A DNA stretch of 64,000 bases, from the NCBI GenBank assembly GCA_013397795.1, contig VZTJ01005217.1:692652-756651 (forward strand), in the 5' to 3' direction. This document shows, piece after piece, positions 46,805 through 58,007 of the stretch; the stretch's first letter is position 1; each line of letters opens with the position of its first letter. Both the position numbers and the translations under genes were made by a program. The notes under the pieces are model-generated. The model had not been told where the DNA came from and ran no database searches. It worked only from the letters and a program-made list of their open reading frames with translations. Source of the stretch: Orthonyx spaldingii. Its lineage: Eukaryota; Chordata; Aves; Passeriformes; Orthonychidae.

Positions 46805-49427
46805 GTTGGTAACAGCTCCGTTATTGTGACATTCAGAATATCTTCTGGTTTATGCTGCTGCTTGAACTTGCTCTAGATAAAATTAATGGCAAGGTATATG
46901 CACATTGACTTAAAGACAATGAATCTGACTCAGCAGAATAGGACTGGCCCTGCCATGGCCTTGGTTTGGGTTTCTTTCCCTCTGTGTGGATCCGTAAGCA
47001 GGCACAGAAGTATTTCCAGATTGCAGAGAAATTCACAGCCAGTTGCATTCCTTTTAGGAAGGGCTGCTTAGTGTACACCCTGCATGCTTCCCCCTCTGCA
47101 AACCTACCCAGGGCAGCTCCAGATGCTCTGGATTTGATGTCCCACATTGGGGGTTAACCTGGTAAATGATTTTTAAAAATCAAATTGTGATCAAAACCTC
47201 AGTGTCCACCAGTAGTCTATACATTTCTGCATTTCTTGACTTCATGATATGTTGTTATTCCTAACACTTTCTGAATGTGTTTATTTGTGTATTATTTGAA
47301 TTAGATTAGTTCCAAATTACCCTTATTGTTTTATGTTGCTATTCTAATTTTTAAAACTCGATCAAAAATTGTTTTTAATTATATTAAATCCAATTATCTT
47401 TTAACTATAGGACTTTATAATTTATTTATTTTAGCTTATTAAAGTGTAGTACAAATTTGGTCTCTCTTTGTTGAGTCTTGTATAAAAACTAGTTGGGTGT
47501 CCCCAGCCTAGGAAAGGAAAAATACAGAAGCCAAAGACTATGGTGGCAGATAGGAGTTTAACATGAGAGAGAAATGTTTGTTACATATTTAGGAAGTTCT
47601 GAAAACCCATGAACCAGCATTACTGTGGTGAGACCTTGGATTTGTCTGAAAGGGCTGGTTTTCTATTTAAAATTGTTTGGAATTAGAATTTAGAGCTGTG
47701 TCTGCTTTTTTACTGAGTTCTTTATATCCAAAAGAAAATTTTGCTACTGCAGGTGCTTTATGCCTGCTCTTTTCCCTCACATCCAAACTTTGTTACTCCG
47801 AGCACCTAAAACTCACCCAAAAGTGAGTTTAGACCTTGTTCCTGTTTCTGACAGCAATCCCATCAAATGATTTCTTTGTAGCAGTATGTCACAGCAGACC
47901 TGTTCCTTTTGAGGGATTGAAGAATTCATTAATTTTACATAGTCCAAACAGCAGTGAGCCAAAATCTGCAGGGCAATTTCATCCCTTACTTCCAAAGAAA
48001 ATCTTGTTTGTATGAAATCCATAGCATTAGTCAGGACTGCATTGCACCTACTGAGTGGAAATATCTATTTCACTTGGAGATGACAAACCTACAACCTGTT
48101 GGGTGGCAGAAGTTTTAATTCACCCACGTAGATAAAAAAGGGAAATGTTATTATCTCATCCCTTAGGAAAAAATTGGGACAATTTTGACAGGCATCTGCT
48201 TTCCAGCTAAATAATCTGTGAAATGTGAACATGCAGTAATACACAGAAATCAGTTTGCAGAGACATGCTTTGTTTTGGAGATGAGAGCTGGAACTGATTC
48301 TTTCCAGTTCTGGTCAGGGAATCTGTGAAATCCCATAAATATTGGCACAATCTTAATTGGGCCATTTGACAACAGCAGCCTTCTTCCTGAGAGAATGAGG
48401 CACACAGCTGCTTCATGGTTTTGAGAGTTTGGGTTTTTTTAACATCAGATTAAACACCAGTTGTTGTGGGATGACAGGAAATAAATCAATCTCAGTCTCC
48501 GACATATTTCTGTGTGTTGTGTTTGTGTGAAGGAAAAGATTCCCAAGTGAAGACTCTGAATTAATGGATTTTCATTTCTCCTGATTGAAAAAGCAAAGGC
48601 AGTTAATTTTAGTGTCTTTCATTGCCTGGTAGGAGGTTTGGATCATTTTTCTCAATAACTTGAGTTAGCATTTGAGTTTCTCAAACAGCTGAGCACTGGG
48701 GAAAGCAACCGTAAAACCAGCGAACAGAACTTTCCAACTTGAAACTCTAGAAAACCTTCCAAACAAGTGAATTTCTTCATTCTGTCTGCAGGAGGACTTA
48801 GCTTGGATTTTATTTCTAGGCCACAGGCTGTAGACAGTTGTTCAAGTTTCTTTTATCTCATAAAACTACATTCTTCATGCAGAACTGGAAACTACTGTTT
48901 TGAGAGGAGCCTGCTGTGCTGCTCTGCGTAATTGCCTGAAAGCAGACACTTCAGCCTGAAACCTGTTGCTTTTTGTGGCCTTTGTGTTGTTTATAATAAT
49001 GAGGGCATGGACATTGGCTATTAAACGTCTTTCAAAGGGAAAAAATGCACTTTTGGCAAAAGGGAGAGCACAAAGGTTAACATTTAATCATAGGGGCTCT
49101 TCAGATGGTCCCTTTGCTGTACCTGTCAATGAACAGCAGTGCGTCACTTGCCGGACGTGGAGCAGTATCAGGTTTAATTAATTCCTACAGATTGAAAAGC
49201 ATCATTTGATTAAATGAGTCAGTATTGCTTAGAGTTTATCTGCTTGCAGAGGTAATCAAATTAGGTTTGATATCACAAACCAAATTTTTCCAAACCATAA
49301 TCATGGTAGGAAATATAAACCACATTATGTATGTGTGTATACATTCATATATATGTATATATCCATATACACACATGCACTCCGTAAAAACTGGCTAAAA
49401 CTGCTGAAGTTATTCTTAATTTTCTAG
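46805..49427 (+). other. SYNE2: Intron 43 (2,623 nt)
   Basis: No gene or transposon was recognised. An alternating AT/GT low-complexity stretch lies at about 49325-49380, just upstream of exon 44. Short ORFs near 46833-47157 on both strands are without homology. Confidence 0.75.
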
Positions 49428-49583
49428 GAGCTTCAGAGTGTGATTGGTAGAGAGAGTCAAGCTCTGGAGGATATCATGGAGAAACTTCGGATCAAGTATT
49501 CTGAAATGTACACAATAGTCCCTGCAGAGATTGAAACACAGCTGGAGGACTGCAAGAAAGTATTGCAAGACCTAGAAGAGAAG
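49428..49583 (+). CDS. SYNE2: SYNE2 exon 44 (156 nt)
   Basis: Acceptor TTAATTTTCTAG, donor AAG|GTAACT; 52 codons, phase 0/0. It contains IMEKLRIKYSEMYTIVPAEI, identical to human nesprin-2 over this length, followed by ETQLEDCKKVLQDLEEK (human ESQVEECRKALEDIDEK). It is the best-conserved block of the window, although the exon is flanked by two 2.6 kb introns. Confidence 0.98.
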
Positions 49584-52256
49584 GTAACTGTCGATGTGGT
49601 TTTCATATTTATCTATTTGCAATGTATAAATCATTCCTCATGCCTGGGTCTCTCTTTAGAATAATCTTATGGTAAATGGTGTAAATATAACATTTTTGTT
49701 TTTTATTAAAAAAGGACATGGCAGAACTTTTAGCAATAAAGTCTTAATATGCTATGGATGCTGTCTTCTATCCAATCTGATTCTTAAACTGAGAACTAGT
49801 AGTCAAAATTTATTGGAAAGTTTGCATAGCTTGAATGAGAAAATATTTTCAAGACTGGGTTAAAAAAGGACTTTGAAACAGGATTTTTTTTTTAAATGTA
49901 ATTTGTACACATGGTAGGGCATCATGACATGGTTCTTTTTACTACCCCTGAGGACATGGTCACCTTCCTTTAAAATCAGGCAGGGAATTTAAATAACCAA
50001 ATCCCATTGCATCACTTTTTTGCAGTATTTTCTGTCTACAAGGGATAAAACAGTTAGCTGAAAGCAAAATTGAGGGAAAATGGAGTAATACTCTGAGTTT
50101 GGGGGTCAAATTTTAGCTTGGTACAATTATCATCATTGTTACTTAGTCTTCTGTGTTATTTTAAAGATGGAAAAAAACCCCTTTCAGTTCTCATATTTGA
50201 GAAATAATAATGTTTAATGCTAATTTTGTGGTTAAGACTCAATTAATTTGATAAAATTTGAAAGTTTAATAAAACTGTTTTGAAATCCAGTTACTTTTTA
50301 GTGTCTATCAAATCATTCATTCATTTCATGTTACATAAAACATTTAGCAGCATATTAACGAAAGCTTATTAGTTTTAATTTGGTTAACTTTATAGTTTCT
50401 ATATCAAAATGGGACTAGTCTTTTCAGAACCAACAATGGGTAGGAGAGAGGAGAAGGAAAACAAAACAGTGTTTATGCTCAGGGGTTTTTTTGTTGTTTA
50501 TGGTTTCATTTACTGAGATAAAAGATTATCCCAAAGCACACATTACCTGTTGGAGTGAAAGAACTGGTCCTGGAAGCTACATAATATTTGTTTTTCACAT
50601 TTAGATATTGGAAAAAAGTATAAACTACCTTGGAATTTTTCAAAAAGCATTTAAGAAACAAAAAAATTCCTAGTGGAACTGGAGGTTAGTTCAGTTACAT
50701 ATTTGGAGATACCAGCATGTGTTAAATTGAGTTGTCATATTTTAATGGCATTCTGCTTTCTTCTAAACCTGCTAACCAAAAAATGAAAATAAACTGTACA
50801 TTTGATGCCATAAATAATAAATTTTATCCCAGTAAGAAATCTTGAAATTAAAATCCTGCCTTGCTGATGACCAGAGCATTGACAGATGCAGTGTTTTTAT
50901 CCTGAAGAACTACATGAAGTCAGTGCTTGATCTGTCTTCTCTTTTCCAGCTTTGTCACATCACTCATACATGACTCTCTTTTATCTTGGAAGCTGGCACT
51001 ACAATTATCAACCATTTTTCATGTTTGGTATATTCCAGGATAGTAGTAATGGTCAAGTGTTGAGTGATTACAGCCTGAATTCCTTTTTTCAAGAAGTCTT
51101 AGGCACTAAGTACAGACTGACTTGACAGGTTTTGTGGTATAAGCAGGAGTATTTCCAAAGAGCATTATAGTTCTTTCTGTATATATTTATTTTGATTATT
51201 ACAATTTTATCAGTGCAGCATTGCACTGTGGGTACTTTTTAGAGAGGCCGTGTTGGAATCTATAAATTATGTTAGTAAAATTAAGAAATGGGTAGATAAT
51301 TTATTAACTAAAAATGATCTTAATTCCTCATCCCACAGCAAGGATAAAGTATTTCAGTGCTAGGAGCTTCAAACTAAAATAAATTAAAAATCTTTGGTAT
51401 CAAGGCAGCATAAAACTGTTCAGTGTGCAGTTGCCCCCTAAATCCTAGGGCTGAAGCACACAAAGAATTTACCACAATTTAACAATTTCCTGGTGCTTGG
51501 CTGACCACAGCAGCCAGCAGGGTTTAGTAAGAAAAGATGTCACTCTGGGCCAAGATCAAGGACTTGCTCCCTCCCTGCACTCATCCATAGTAACCTGGTA
51601 GCTCATACTGTGTTGCTCAGTCCTGTGCTCAGGCAATTACTCAGCTTCAGCTTTGAGAGCTTTTCTCTTTACACAGAAAATCAGGCCCTCCAGTGCACCA
51701 ATTTTTCATTTCTGTGGAGTCCTGCACAGTGAAATTAAGTTCCACAGACTTGATAGGCCTCGGAGCTTTTTATTTTAGTGATAAATCTCCAAGTTTATAT
51801 TGAGAAATTCACTGTGCATTGATGCACTTTGATATTCCCTTATTTGTTACCAGGAAGTCACAGCTGTCAGCTGAGACATAAAGGTGTCAGTCTGGGTTTC
51901 TTACAGCATAAATCTAAATGTGACCCTTTCCACCAGTAAGCATGATCAGCCTGGGTTACAGATGAGAGCAGGGTGGAAGCAAAGCACCCAGGGAGCTGCA
52001 GTGCCTCAGTGTTTGTTTCCCCAGGAATTGCCTTTCTATGCCAGGCAATTTTTAAGGAGAGCAAATTAGTGAACAACATGTAGATGTTGAACCTGCTCAC
52101 ATTAACACTTCTCCCTGCAAATATAGCTCCATTCCTGTGTTTTTAAATGACTTGTCAAGAGAAACATAAAAAGAATTTAACATTTTTGGTAAGGTGGTGC
52201 ACAGAAACAAGCAGATCTTTGTAATCTCCCTTATGGTTTTGTCTTTGCTCTGACAG
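49584..52256 (+). other. SYNE2: Intron 44 (2,673 nt)
   Basis: AT-rich (A and T runs throughout 49660-51400) and without recognisable repeats, genes or long ORFs. The acceptor side, GTCTTTGCTCTGACAG, is strong. Confidence 0.75.
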
Positions 52257-52397
52257 GTTAGCTCTGAAATCTTGCAGAACTCTCCTCAGTATGTGCTGAA
52301 AAGGAGAGCAGAAACTATTAACAATGGCCTTCAAGCTATTGAAAAGATGTTACAACAGAAGAGTGAAAGCATTGCAAAAGCCAAAGAAGTCCAGAAG
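52257..52397 (+). CDS. SYNE2: SYNE2 exon 45 (141 nt)
   Basis: Acceptor GCTCTGACAG, donor AAG|GTAATC; 47 codons, phase 0/0. INNGLQAIEKMLQQKSESIA aligns with human INNGLHNVEKMLQQKSKNIE. The next intron is 332 nt with nothing recognised. Confidence 0.97.
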
Positions 52398-52729
52398 GTA
52401 ATCTTGCCAAAAAATCCCCGGTGGTTGTTAAAAGATTTTTGGTTGTTTTTACAGAGCCTGGTTCAGCATAGTGGTCTTCCATTCATTTTATATCTGTAAA
52501 AGAAGTACAAGCAAGCATTTAGCTGGTGAATATTTATCAATTCTTTCTCACAGGAAAATTCGTGCTTTTTTTCAACTGTGAATCACACCAGTAGATGCAA
52601 AGTGTTCTGTTCTCATCATACCAGTTCTGAAGCCTTTGCAATTCCACATGTCCCACATGAAGAGCAAATAATGCTGCTGTTACCTTTGAGCCTGACCTTA
52701 TATTTCATTTCCCTTCTCTCCACATGCAG

Positions 52730-52912
52730 CAAATTTGGGATATGCTGGACCTTTGGCATTACAAACTCAATGAGCTGGATGCAGAAGTGCAGGATATAGT
52801 GGAGCAGGACTCCTGCCATGCACAGGAGTTGATGGATATCCTGGTGGCCCCCCTCCAGCAGTACCAGCAGGTCTCACAGCGTGCTGAGCGCAGAACTGCC
52901 ATTCTCAACAAG
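52730..52912 (+). CDS. SYNE2: SYNE2 exon 46 (183 nt)
   Basis: Acceptor CTCTCCACATGCAG, donor AAG|GTAGGT; 61 codons, phase 0/0. KLNELDAEVQDIVEQD and QQYQQVSQRAERRT are almost identical to human KLNELDSEVQDIVEQD and QQYQQVSQRAECRT. The next intron is 511 nt with nothing recognised. Confidence 0.98.
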
Positions 52913-53423
52913 GTAGGTGCAAATGGAAAAGTTTTTCAAAAATCCCATCTTATAAAAAAGCAGCCTGGAGGCTTTGCATGAAGCATCATCAGAGGCTGTC
53001 AAATGAGTAGAATCACAAGCTTGCTGTGGTAAGGCTTATTGTAACTGTGTTTTCTGGAGTGGCTGCCCCAAAGGACGGGCTCAAACCATGGCTGAGGGGA
53101 ATTCTTGCCCCTGGGTGGGTATTGAGATGGTTCTCTAAGACTCTGCTAATGAGCTGTCTGTTAAAGTACTATTGCCATAGAAATTGCAACAATGCCCCCA
53201 TGAAATGTAAGCCTGCAAGCACCAAAATTACTTTTGAAGAGATGGGATAGCCTGAAATAATGAAACTGTTTCAGCAAAGTTATTTTTATTTCACCATTCT
53301 CTTTTAACTGATCATGGTGAAAATGCATCCTGATTTCTTTTGATTTTGTCCATAGATGCATTTATCCCGTACAATGAACAGCAATTCACTTGTGACTTTC
53401 TGTAAAATCCTGTCATTTCCTAG

Positions 53424-53561
53424 GCTACCAACAAGATGGAAGAATATGAGGAACACTTGAAGGATGTGAAAGATTGGATAGAAAGCACCAACAGTTTGCT
53501 AAGAGCAGATGCTCAGCACGACTCTGCGAAAAGCTTACGCAAGCATACTGATGAGCTCCAG
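53424..53561 (+). CDS. SYNE2: SYNE2 exon 47 (138 nt)
   Basis: Acceptor GTCATTTCCTAG, donor CAG|GTAAGA; 46 codons, phase 0/0. NKATNKMEEYEEHLKDVKDW (over the exon 46/47 joint) parallels human NKATVKMEEYSDLLKSTEAW. A 19-base tandem duplication starts ten bases into the next intron (53562-54992, 1,431 nt), which otherwise holds nothing recognised. Confidence 0.95.
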
Positions 53562-53570
53562 GTAAGAGCT

Positions 53571-53608
53571 GATGCAGATAAATGGTCCTGATGCAGATAA
53601 ATGGTCCT
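53571..53608 (+). repeat. Exact 19-base tandem duplication beside a splice donor
   Basis: The unit GATGCAGATAAATGGTCCT occurs twice head to tail, beginning at intron position +10 of intron 47. The two copies are identical, suggesting a recent slip. It leaves the donor CAG|GTAAGA untouched. Confidence 0.95.
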
Positions 53609-54992
53609 GTTAGCACCAGTTGCTCTGTACATATGCAGTTTTCCATTCTTAATTGTTACTGACATAAATAATTTACCATTCTCAGTAAATCCCTTAAGTG
53701 AAAAATAGTTATAGTTGACACTTATGAAATACAGATGCTTTTTGGTGCTGGACATACCTGTCTTGTGCTAGTGCTGAGCTGTTGTGCATCTTCCAAAAAT
53801 GTGTGATTGTCTTCTGTAACCCTGCTCAGTGGCTCTGGTCAGTTTTTACTGCCTGCATATATAGGATTCTTTATAGTTGTATGTGAGCCAAGAAGGCAAA
53901 GTGCTGTTTTTTAAATATCTGTGTGTTAAATGGAAACTTTGAAGTGAGTTGTGGTTTAGAAGGCTGTGCTCACTGTATCTTGAAGGTAATTCTGATTGGT
54001 AATTTCAAAAATCAAATGTTTGTAATATTAGAAGGAAGATTAGAGCCAGTACCAAAAAAAAATTCTGGCACTTTTGAACTTAAAATTCGAGTTTTCTGTG
54101 CATCCACTCCTTGGCTTAGACCAAGTGAGAAACATAGTGGTGTTCTAAACATAGATTTTTGTAGTAAGACTAGTAAGAATTCTTGACAGGAAGGAGCTGC
54201 CCATTCTGGGCTGATATGTTGCAAAGTATGTAGCCACAATGGGGATACTGGGATTTCCAAAACCCATCAACATTTTTTGTGGCAAAAGCTTATTGTCTCC
54301 TGTGTTTGTGAATTGGCATGTTTTGTTTGTTCTGGGCTGTGAAACTAGTGGATTTGGAAATGCACCCAGGGCTTGTGTTAGAGTGGAAACATGCATTCAG
54401 CCCTTTCCTTCACACACCACCCAGACAAATGGATCACATGCATTTCTTGCAGCCCTCACTGTTCTTCATGATGGTGTTCCCTGCAGTTAATCCAAAAGCT
54501 CAGCCAGTTCATTGCAGGGGAAGGGGCTTCACATCATGCACAACTGGCCTGATATTTTCTGGAGCATTTTGTTACATCTGCTCTCTGTAGGCTGGTTAGC
54601 AGAAAACCCTTTCTGGGGCTGACATGTCTTGTTCATGTACTTGAGGTCAGCCACGGTAGCTACAGAAGAATCTTCTCTGGGATCTTACACAGTTCTTGGG
54701 TGGGAGCTCCCTCTGAGTTTGAAACCATCTTCATGCATTTTGTCATGCTCATATAGACTTATTTTATCTGACTGATCCCCTTAAAGTCATGGCATCAGTC
54801 TCAGTTTTCTGCCTGCAGGATGCAGTGGTTCAGTTCCCATAGGAGTGAAGTGTTTTTATCTGAGCTAAATTTTTGGGAATACATGCAACAGTCAATGACA
54901 GGAAATTAAACCCACTCCTTCTGGTCCTTACATCTATGAAACTTCAGTGGTCACCACTGATGGCTCAAACTAAACTCTTATTTTGTCTCCAG

Positions 54993-55178
54993 ATGGCTTT
55001 AGAAGACTCAGAGCAAAAGCAAAATCTTCTGCACGGTATCTTCATGGAGCTGGAGGAGCTGACACCAGTTTTCAAAACTGACAATTTAATGCAACAGCTG
55101 AATGAAATAGATGTTCAAGTAGCAACTTTACAGCATGAGATAGCAGAGATTCTTCCACAAATCCTGCATGTGGCTGAT
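54993..55178 (+). CDS. SYNE2: SYNE2 exon 48 (186 nt)
   Basis: Acceptor TTTTGTCTCCAG, donor GAT|GTAAGT; 62 codons, phase 0/0. MALEDSEQKQNLLHGIFMEL aligns with human MALEDSEQKHNLLHSIFMDL. The ATG at its start is internal. The next intron (982 nt) carries the CR1 remnant at 55685. Confidence 0.98.
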
Positions 55179-55684
55179 GTAAGTCTGGGTGACCCATAAG
55201 TGCCTTTTATCAGAGCTTCATCATATGTTAGGAAATACAGATTGTATCACCTGCATGGAAAACAGGGTTTAGTGCTGGTTTTTGTGGGTGTGCCAAGCAG
55301 GAAAATTAATTGTTTGGAAACAAACCATCAGAAGGTGTTTGGTAACTAATGAAGATGTAAAGTTCAGGATTAGCACAGGATGTAGGAGGAAAGGCTGGGA
55401 ACCTGCATGGGTTCAGCCCAGAGAAACTTGGGAGTGAGAAGCTGATATTGCTGCTGTTTGCTGCTACGTGATGGGAGACTCCAGACAGGACTGGGCCAGG
55501 CTCTTCTTGGGGTGTGCAGCAAAAAGATGAGCAGTAACACACCTCAAATGTAACACAGGAAATTACATGTACATAGCAGGAAGATTTTTTTTTTCTAGTG
55601 AGTTTGTTCAAACACTAGATCAGGGGCTCCAAGAAGGGGTAATATCCCCACCTCAAGAGATACCCAAATCTCAGTAGGATCAGA

Positions 55685-55760
55685 CCCCAAGTGCCCTGGT
55701 TTGATGGGTACCGGAGACTTTTAAAGATCCTTTCCAACCTAATCTACTCTGAAAGTTCAC
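55685..55760 (+). mobile_element. CR1 LINE 3'-end remnant
   Basis: CCTGGTTTGATGGGTACCGG then TTTTAAAGATCCTTTCCAAC and CTAATCTACTCTG resemble the plus-strand CR1 terminus (gatctttaaaggtcccttccaaccca...attctatg). It is diverged, and the terminal 8-mers are lost. Confidence 0.65.
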
Positions 55761-56160
55761 AAGAACCTCTATGTGGATTTCTTTTCCGTCTGACTTAAGA
55801 TTCTTCCTATTGGAAGCTTCAACAGTGTAATTACAGCACTTTCCTATTCTGATAATTATCACCACTGGAAAACTGTCTTCTTACCACTAGTAATTTAGAA
55901 CGTGAATTTTCAGGGATATTTCGTTCTGTGTTCAGGGTTTAAAACAGACCAGATGATCTTGAATAGTTAATTCCTTTAGAAGTTATGAGAATAAGTAAAT
56001 TATAATAACTAGCCTTTTGATTCATAGCATCCATTAACATATCCTGCATATGCTGCACTCATTTTTCAGTATTTCTTTTAAAATTTAAGTGTAAGACAGA
56101 AATGCAAGTTGGCTTGGGTGTTTGGGCTCTCTACAAATTCTCTTTGTTCCCAAAATCTAG

Positions 56161-56283
56161 GAGTTGGATGCCATTGAATCCCACATGAAAGTGTTTGAGA
56201 AGGATGTTGCAGAAATGAAGACAATCCTGTCATCAGAAGATCTGTTAGAATTTTCTCCTAAAGACCAACTTAAACATGGACAG
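56161..56283 (+). CDS. SYNE2: SYNE2 exon 49 (123 nt)
   Basis: Acceptor TTCCCAAAATCTAG; donor CAG|GTCTGT is weak (C at +3). 41 codons, phase 0/0. SHMKVFEKDVAEMKTIL and FSPKDQLKHGQ align with human SEVKSMEKRVSKIKTIL and FSPEEHLKHGE. The next intron (56284-57824, 1,541 nt) carries the duplication at 56634 and the SINE at 57614. Confidence 0.94.
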
Positions 56284-56633
56284 GTCTGTGAAAACTTCTA
56301 TATAGGCTTTTCTCCCTAATCAATACAAACCCTGAGGTGAGACTGCTGAGAGACCTTTTCAAGAAGCACAGTCATGGTTGAACACAAAACTCTTGAAATT
56401 AAAGCCCTATTGAGAACATGCCCACAGAGAACTCGAGTGTGTAACTTAAGCACGTGTCAGGCATAGCTGCCACATTTGAGGATCTCCATATTTTGGGAAG
56501 TTTATGGCCTGATTTTCAAGAGACACTTGCTGCACACCACTCTACTTGGCACCAAACGAAAATCTGAAGTTAGAAAATTAGGCCTTGCTTTTCCAGAAAT
56601 GGAGGCAAAATTTAGCAAATAATTCTTTTATTT

Positions 56634-56657
56634 CACACCACATTCCACACCACATTC
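56634..56657 (+). repeat. 12-base tandem duplication
   Basis: CACACCACATTC is repeated twice exactly, followed by CACAG. It is a small slip in intron 49 with no evident role. Confidence 0.9.
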
Positions 56658-57613
56658 CACAGTGTTAACCTGCCTGAAATACAAAAAGCATGGGTTCAGT
56701 TTCAGGTGAGAAATAAAAATGTCATCATACCTCTCATAGCAGTGTCTCATAACAAAGCTGTGCAGCTTGGATTTTGTAATAACTACATTACATGGAAAAA
56801 CTAATATTTCTTCTGGAAAATAATGTTCACCTACTTCTTTACTGTAAATCAAAGCCTGGATAGTACCAAAAATTCCTGATGCAGGCTTCTTATGAATGAG
56901 AGAATAAGCATCTCTGTTCCCACTGGGGCATTTTAAAAGAAAATCTTCTTGAGAGGGAGTTTAACAGAGATGTTAGTAATTAAAAGGCCTATAGGTGATT
57001 TGTATTGATATTATTTTTTTTCTTCTGAAGTTCCCTGCTGAATGAGGTCCCAGTAGGATTTCATATTTCTTAAGGAGAACCAAGAAGTTATGAGTTACTA
57101 TTGCCATTCTGTCTTTCATAAATTGATCACTGAGTCTTCCATAAAACATGTAATGTGCTAGGAAACTGCGCATTTCTCTTCATCCCAAACTGATCAAGGG
57201 GGTTGTAAACTGGGCATTCATTCAAAGTATTGTGATATAAAATACTGCCCTGGACAGGAAATCCATCTTCAGGGGTTTCTGCTGACTTCCATCTCGATTC
57301 ATCATCTCATCTGTGTTGATAAGACTGCTTTTAGGACCAGCATAAAATGACTGGTTTGCAGGACAAAAGACAAAAACTAGAATTTGCCTAGAGTGACATC
57401 AAAGAACTTGCACCACTTTTTGAACTGTCTTCACTGCCAATGATGCTGTACTTTGAAATGAACTGCTTAGTAAATAACTAATCTGAATGTCACCCTTTTT
57501 TGTCACTGTGCAAACTTTATGTATATGCAGGAAAACAGGATTGTCAATGTGTATTATATCTTCATCTCTCTTTAGACAACATCACCGTGGATTTTCACTT
57601 ATTTGTTCCAAGA

Positions 57614-57695
57614 TTCACAGAATGTTCTGAGTTGGAAGGGACCCACAAGGATTATAGAATCCAGCTCTTAAATGAGCGGCCCATATGGGGATTAA
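57614..57695 (-). mobile_element. TguSINE1-like tRNA-derived SINE remnant with CR1 tail
   Basis: TCACAGAATGTTCTGAGTTG then GAAGGGACCCACAAGGATTA is a CR1-X-type tail in reverse complement; it runs through CCAGCTCTTAAATGAGCG into GGCCCATATGGGGATT, which resembles the 3' end of tRNA-Ile (reverse complement of ...ATCCCCGTACGGGCCA). A tRNA-Ile head joined to a CR1 tail is the structure of the songbird TguSINE1 family. The 5' part of the tRNA unit is missing or decayed. Confidence 0.7.
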
Positions 57696-57824
57696 AATAT
57701 TCTTCCTTCTCAAATGGGGCACTCACCAAAGACAGCTTTTGCTCATCATTAGTGTAGTATAGATTTATGGTGTTGATTTTTCTAACTCAGTGTCATATCC
57801 ATCATCTCTCCTGTGTCCTGACAG

Positions 57825-58007
57825 GTTATACTTGAGCATATTGGTCCCATGCAGAAGACTGTTGTTCATATACAGTCCTATGAAGATGCACTTCAGCTGC
57901 CAGGGCTGAAAATGCAACCTTTCTCAGTCTTCCGAAGAGCAAGACAACTCTTGAGAGAATTGAAGAAATTAGAAAACATTACTAAGGAACAAAATGACCT
58001 CCTGGAG
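57825..58007 (+). CDS. SYNE2: SYNE2 exon 50 (183 nt)
   Basis: Acceptor TGTGTCCTGACAG, donor GAG|GTAATT followed by a long T-run; 61 codons, phase 0/0. LKMQPFSVFRRARQLLRELK and LENITKEQNDLLE align with human MKPLPVFQRTNQLLQDIK and LENVTQEQNELLK. Confidence 0.96.

Noticed and set aside
49321..49380. Alternating AT/GT stretch as a possible regulatory or Z-DNA element
   Set aside because: It is short, impure low-complexity sequence of a kind common in introns; nothing ties it to a function.
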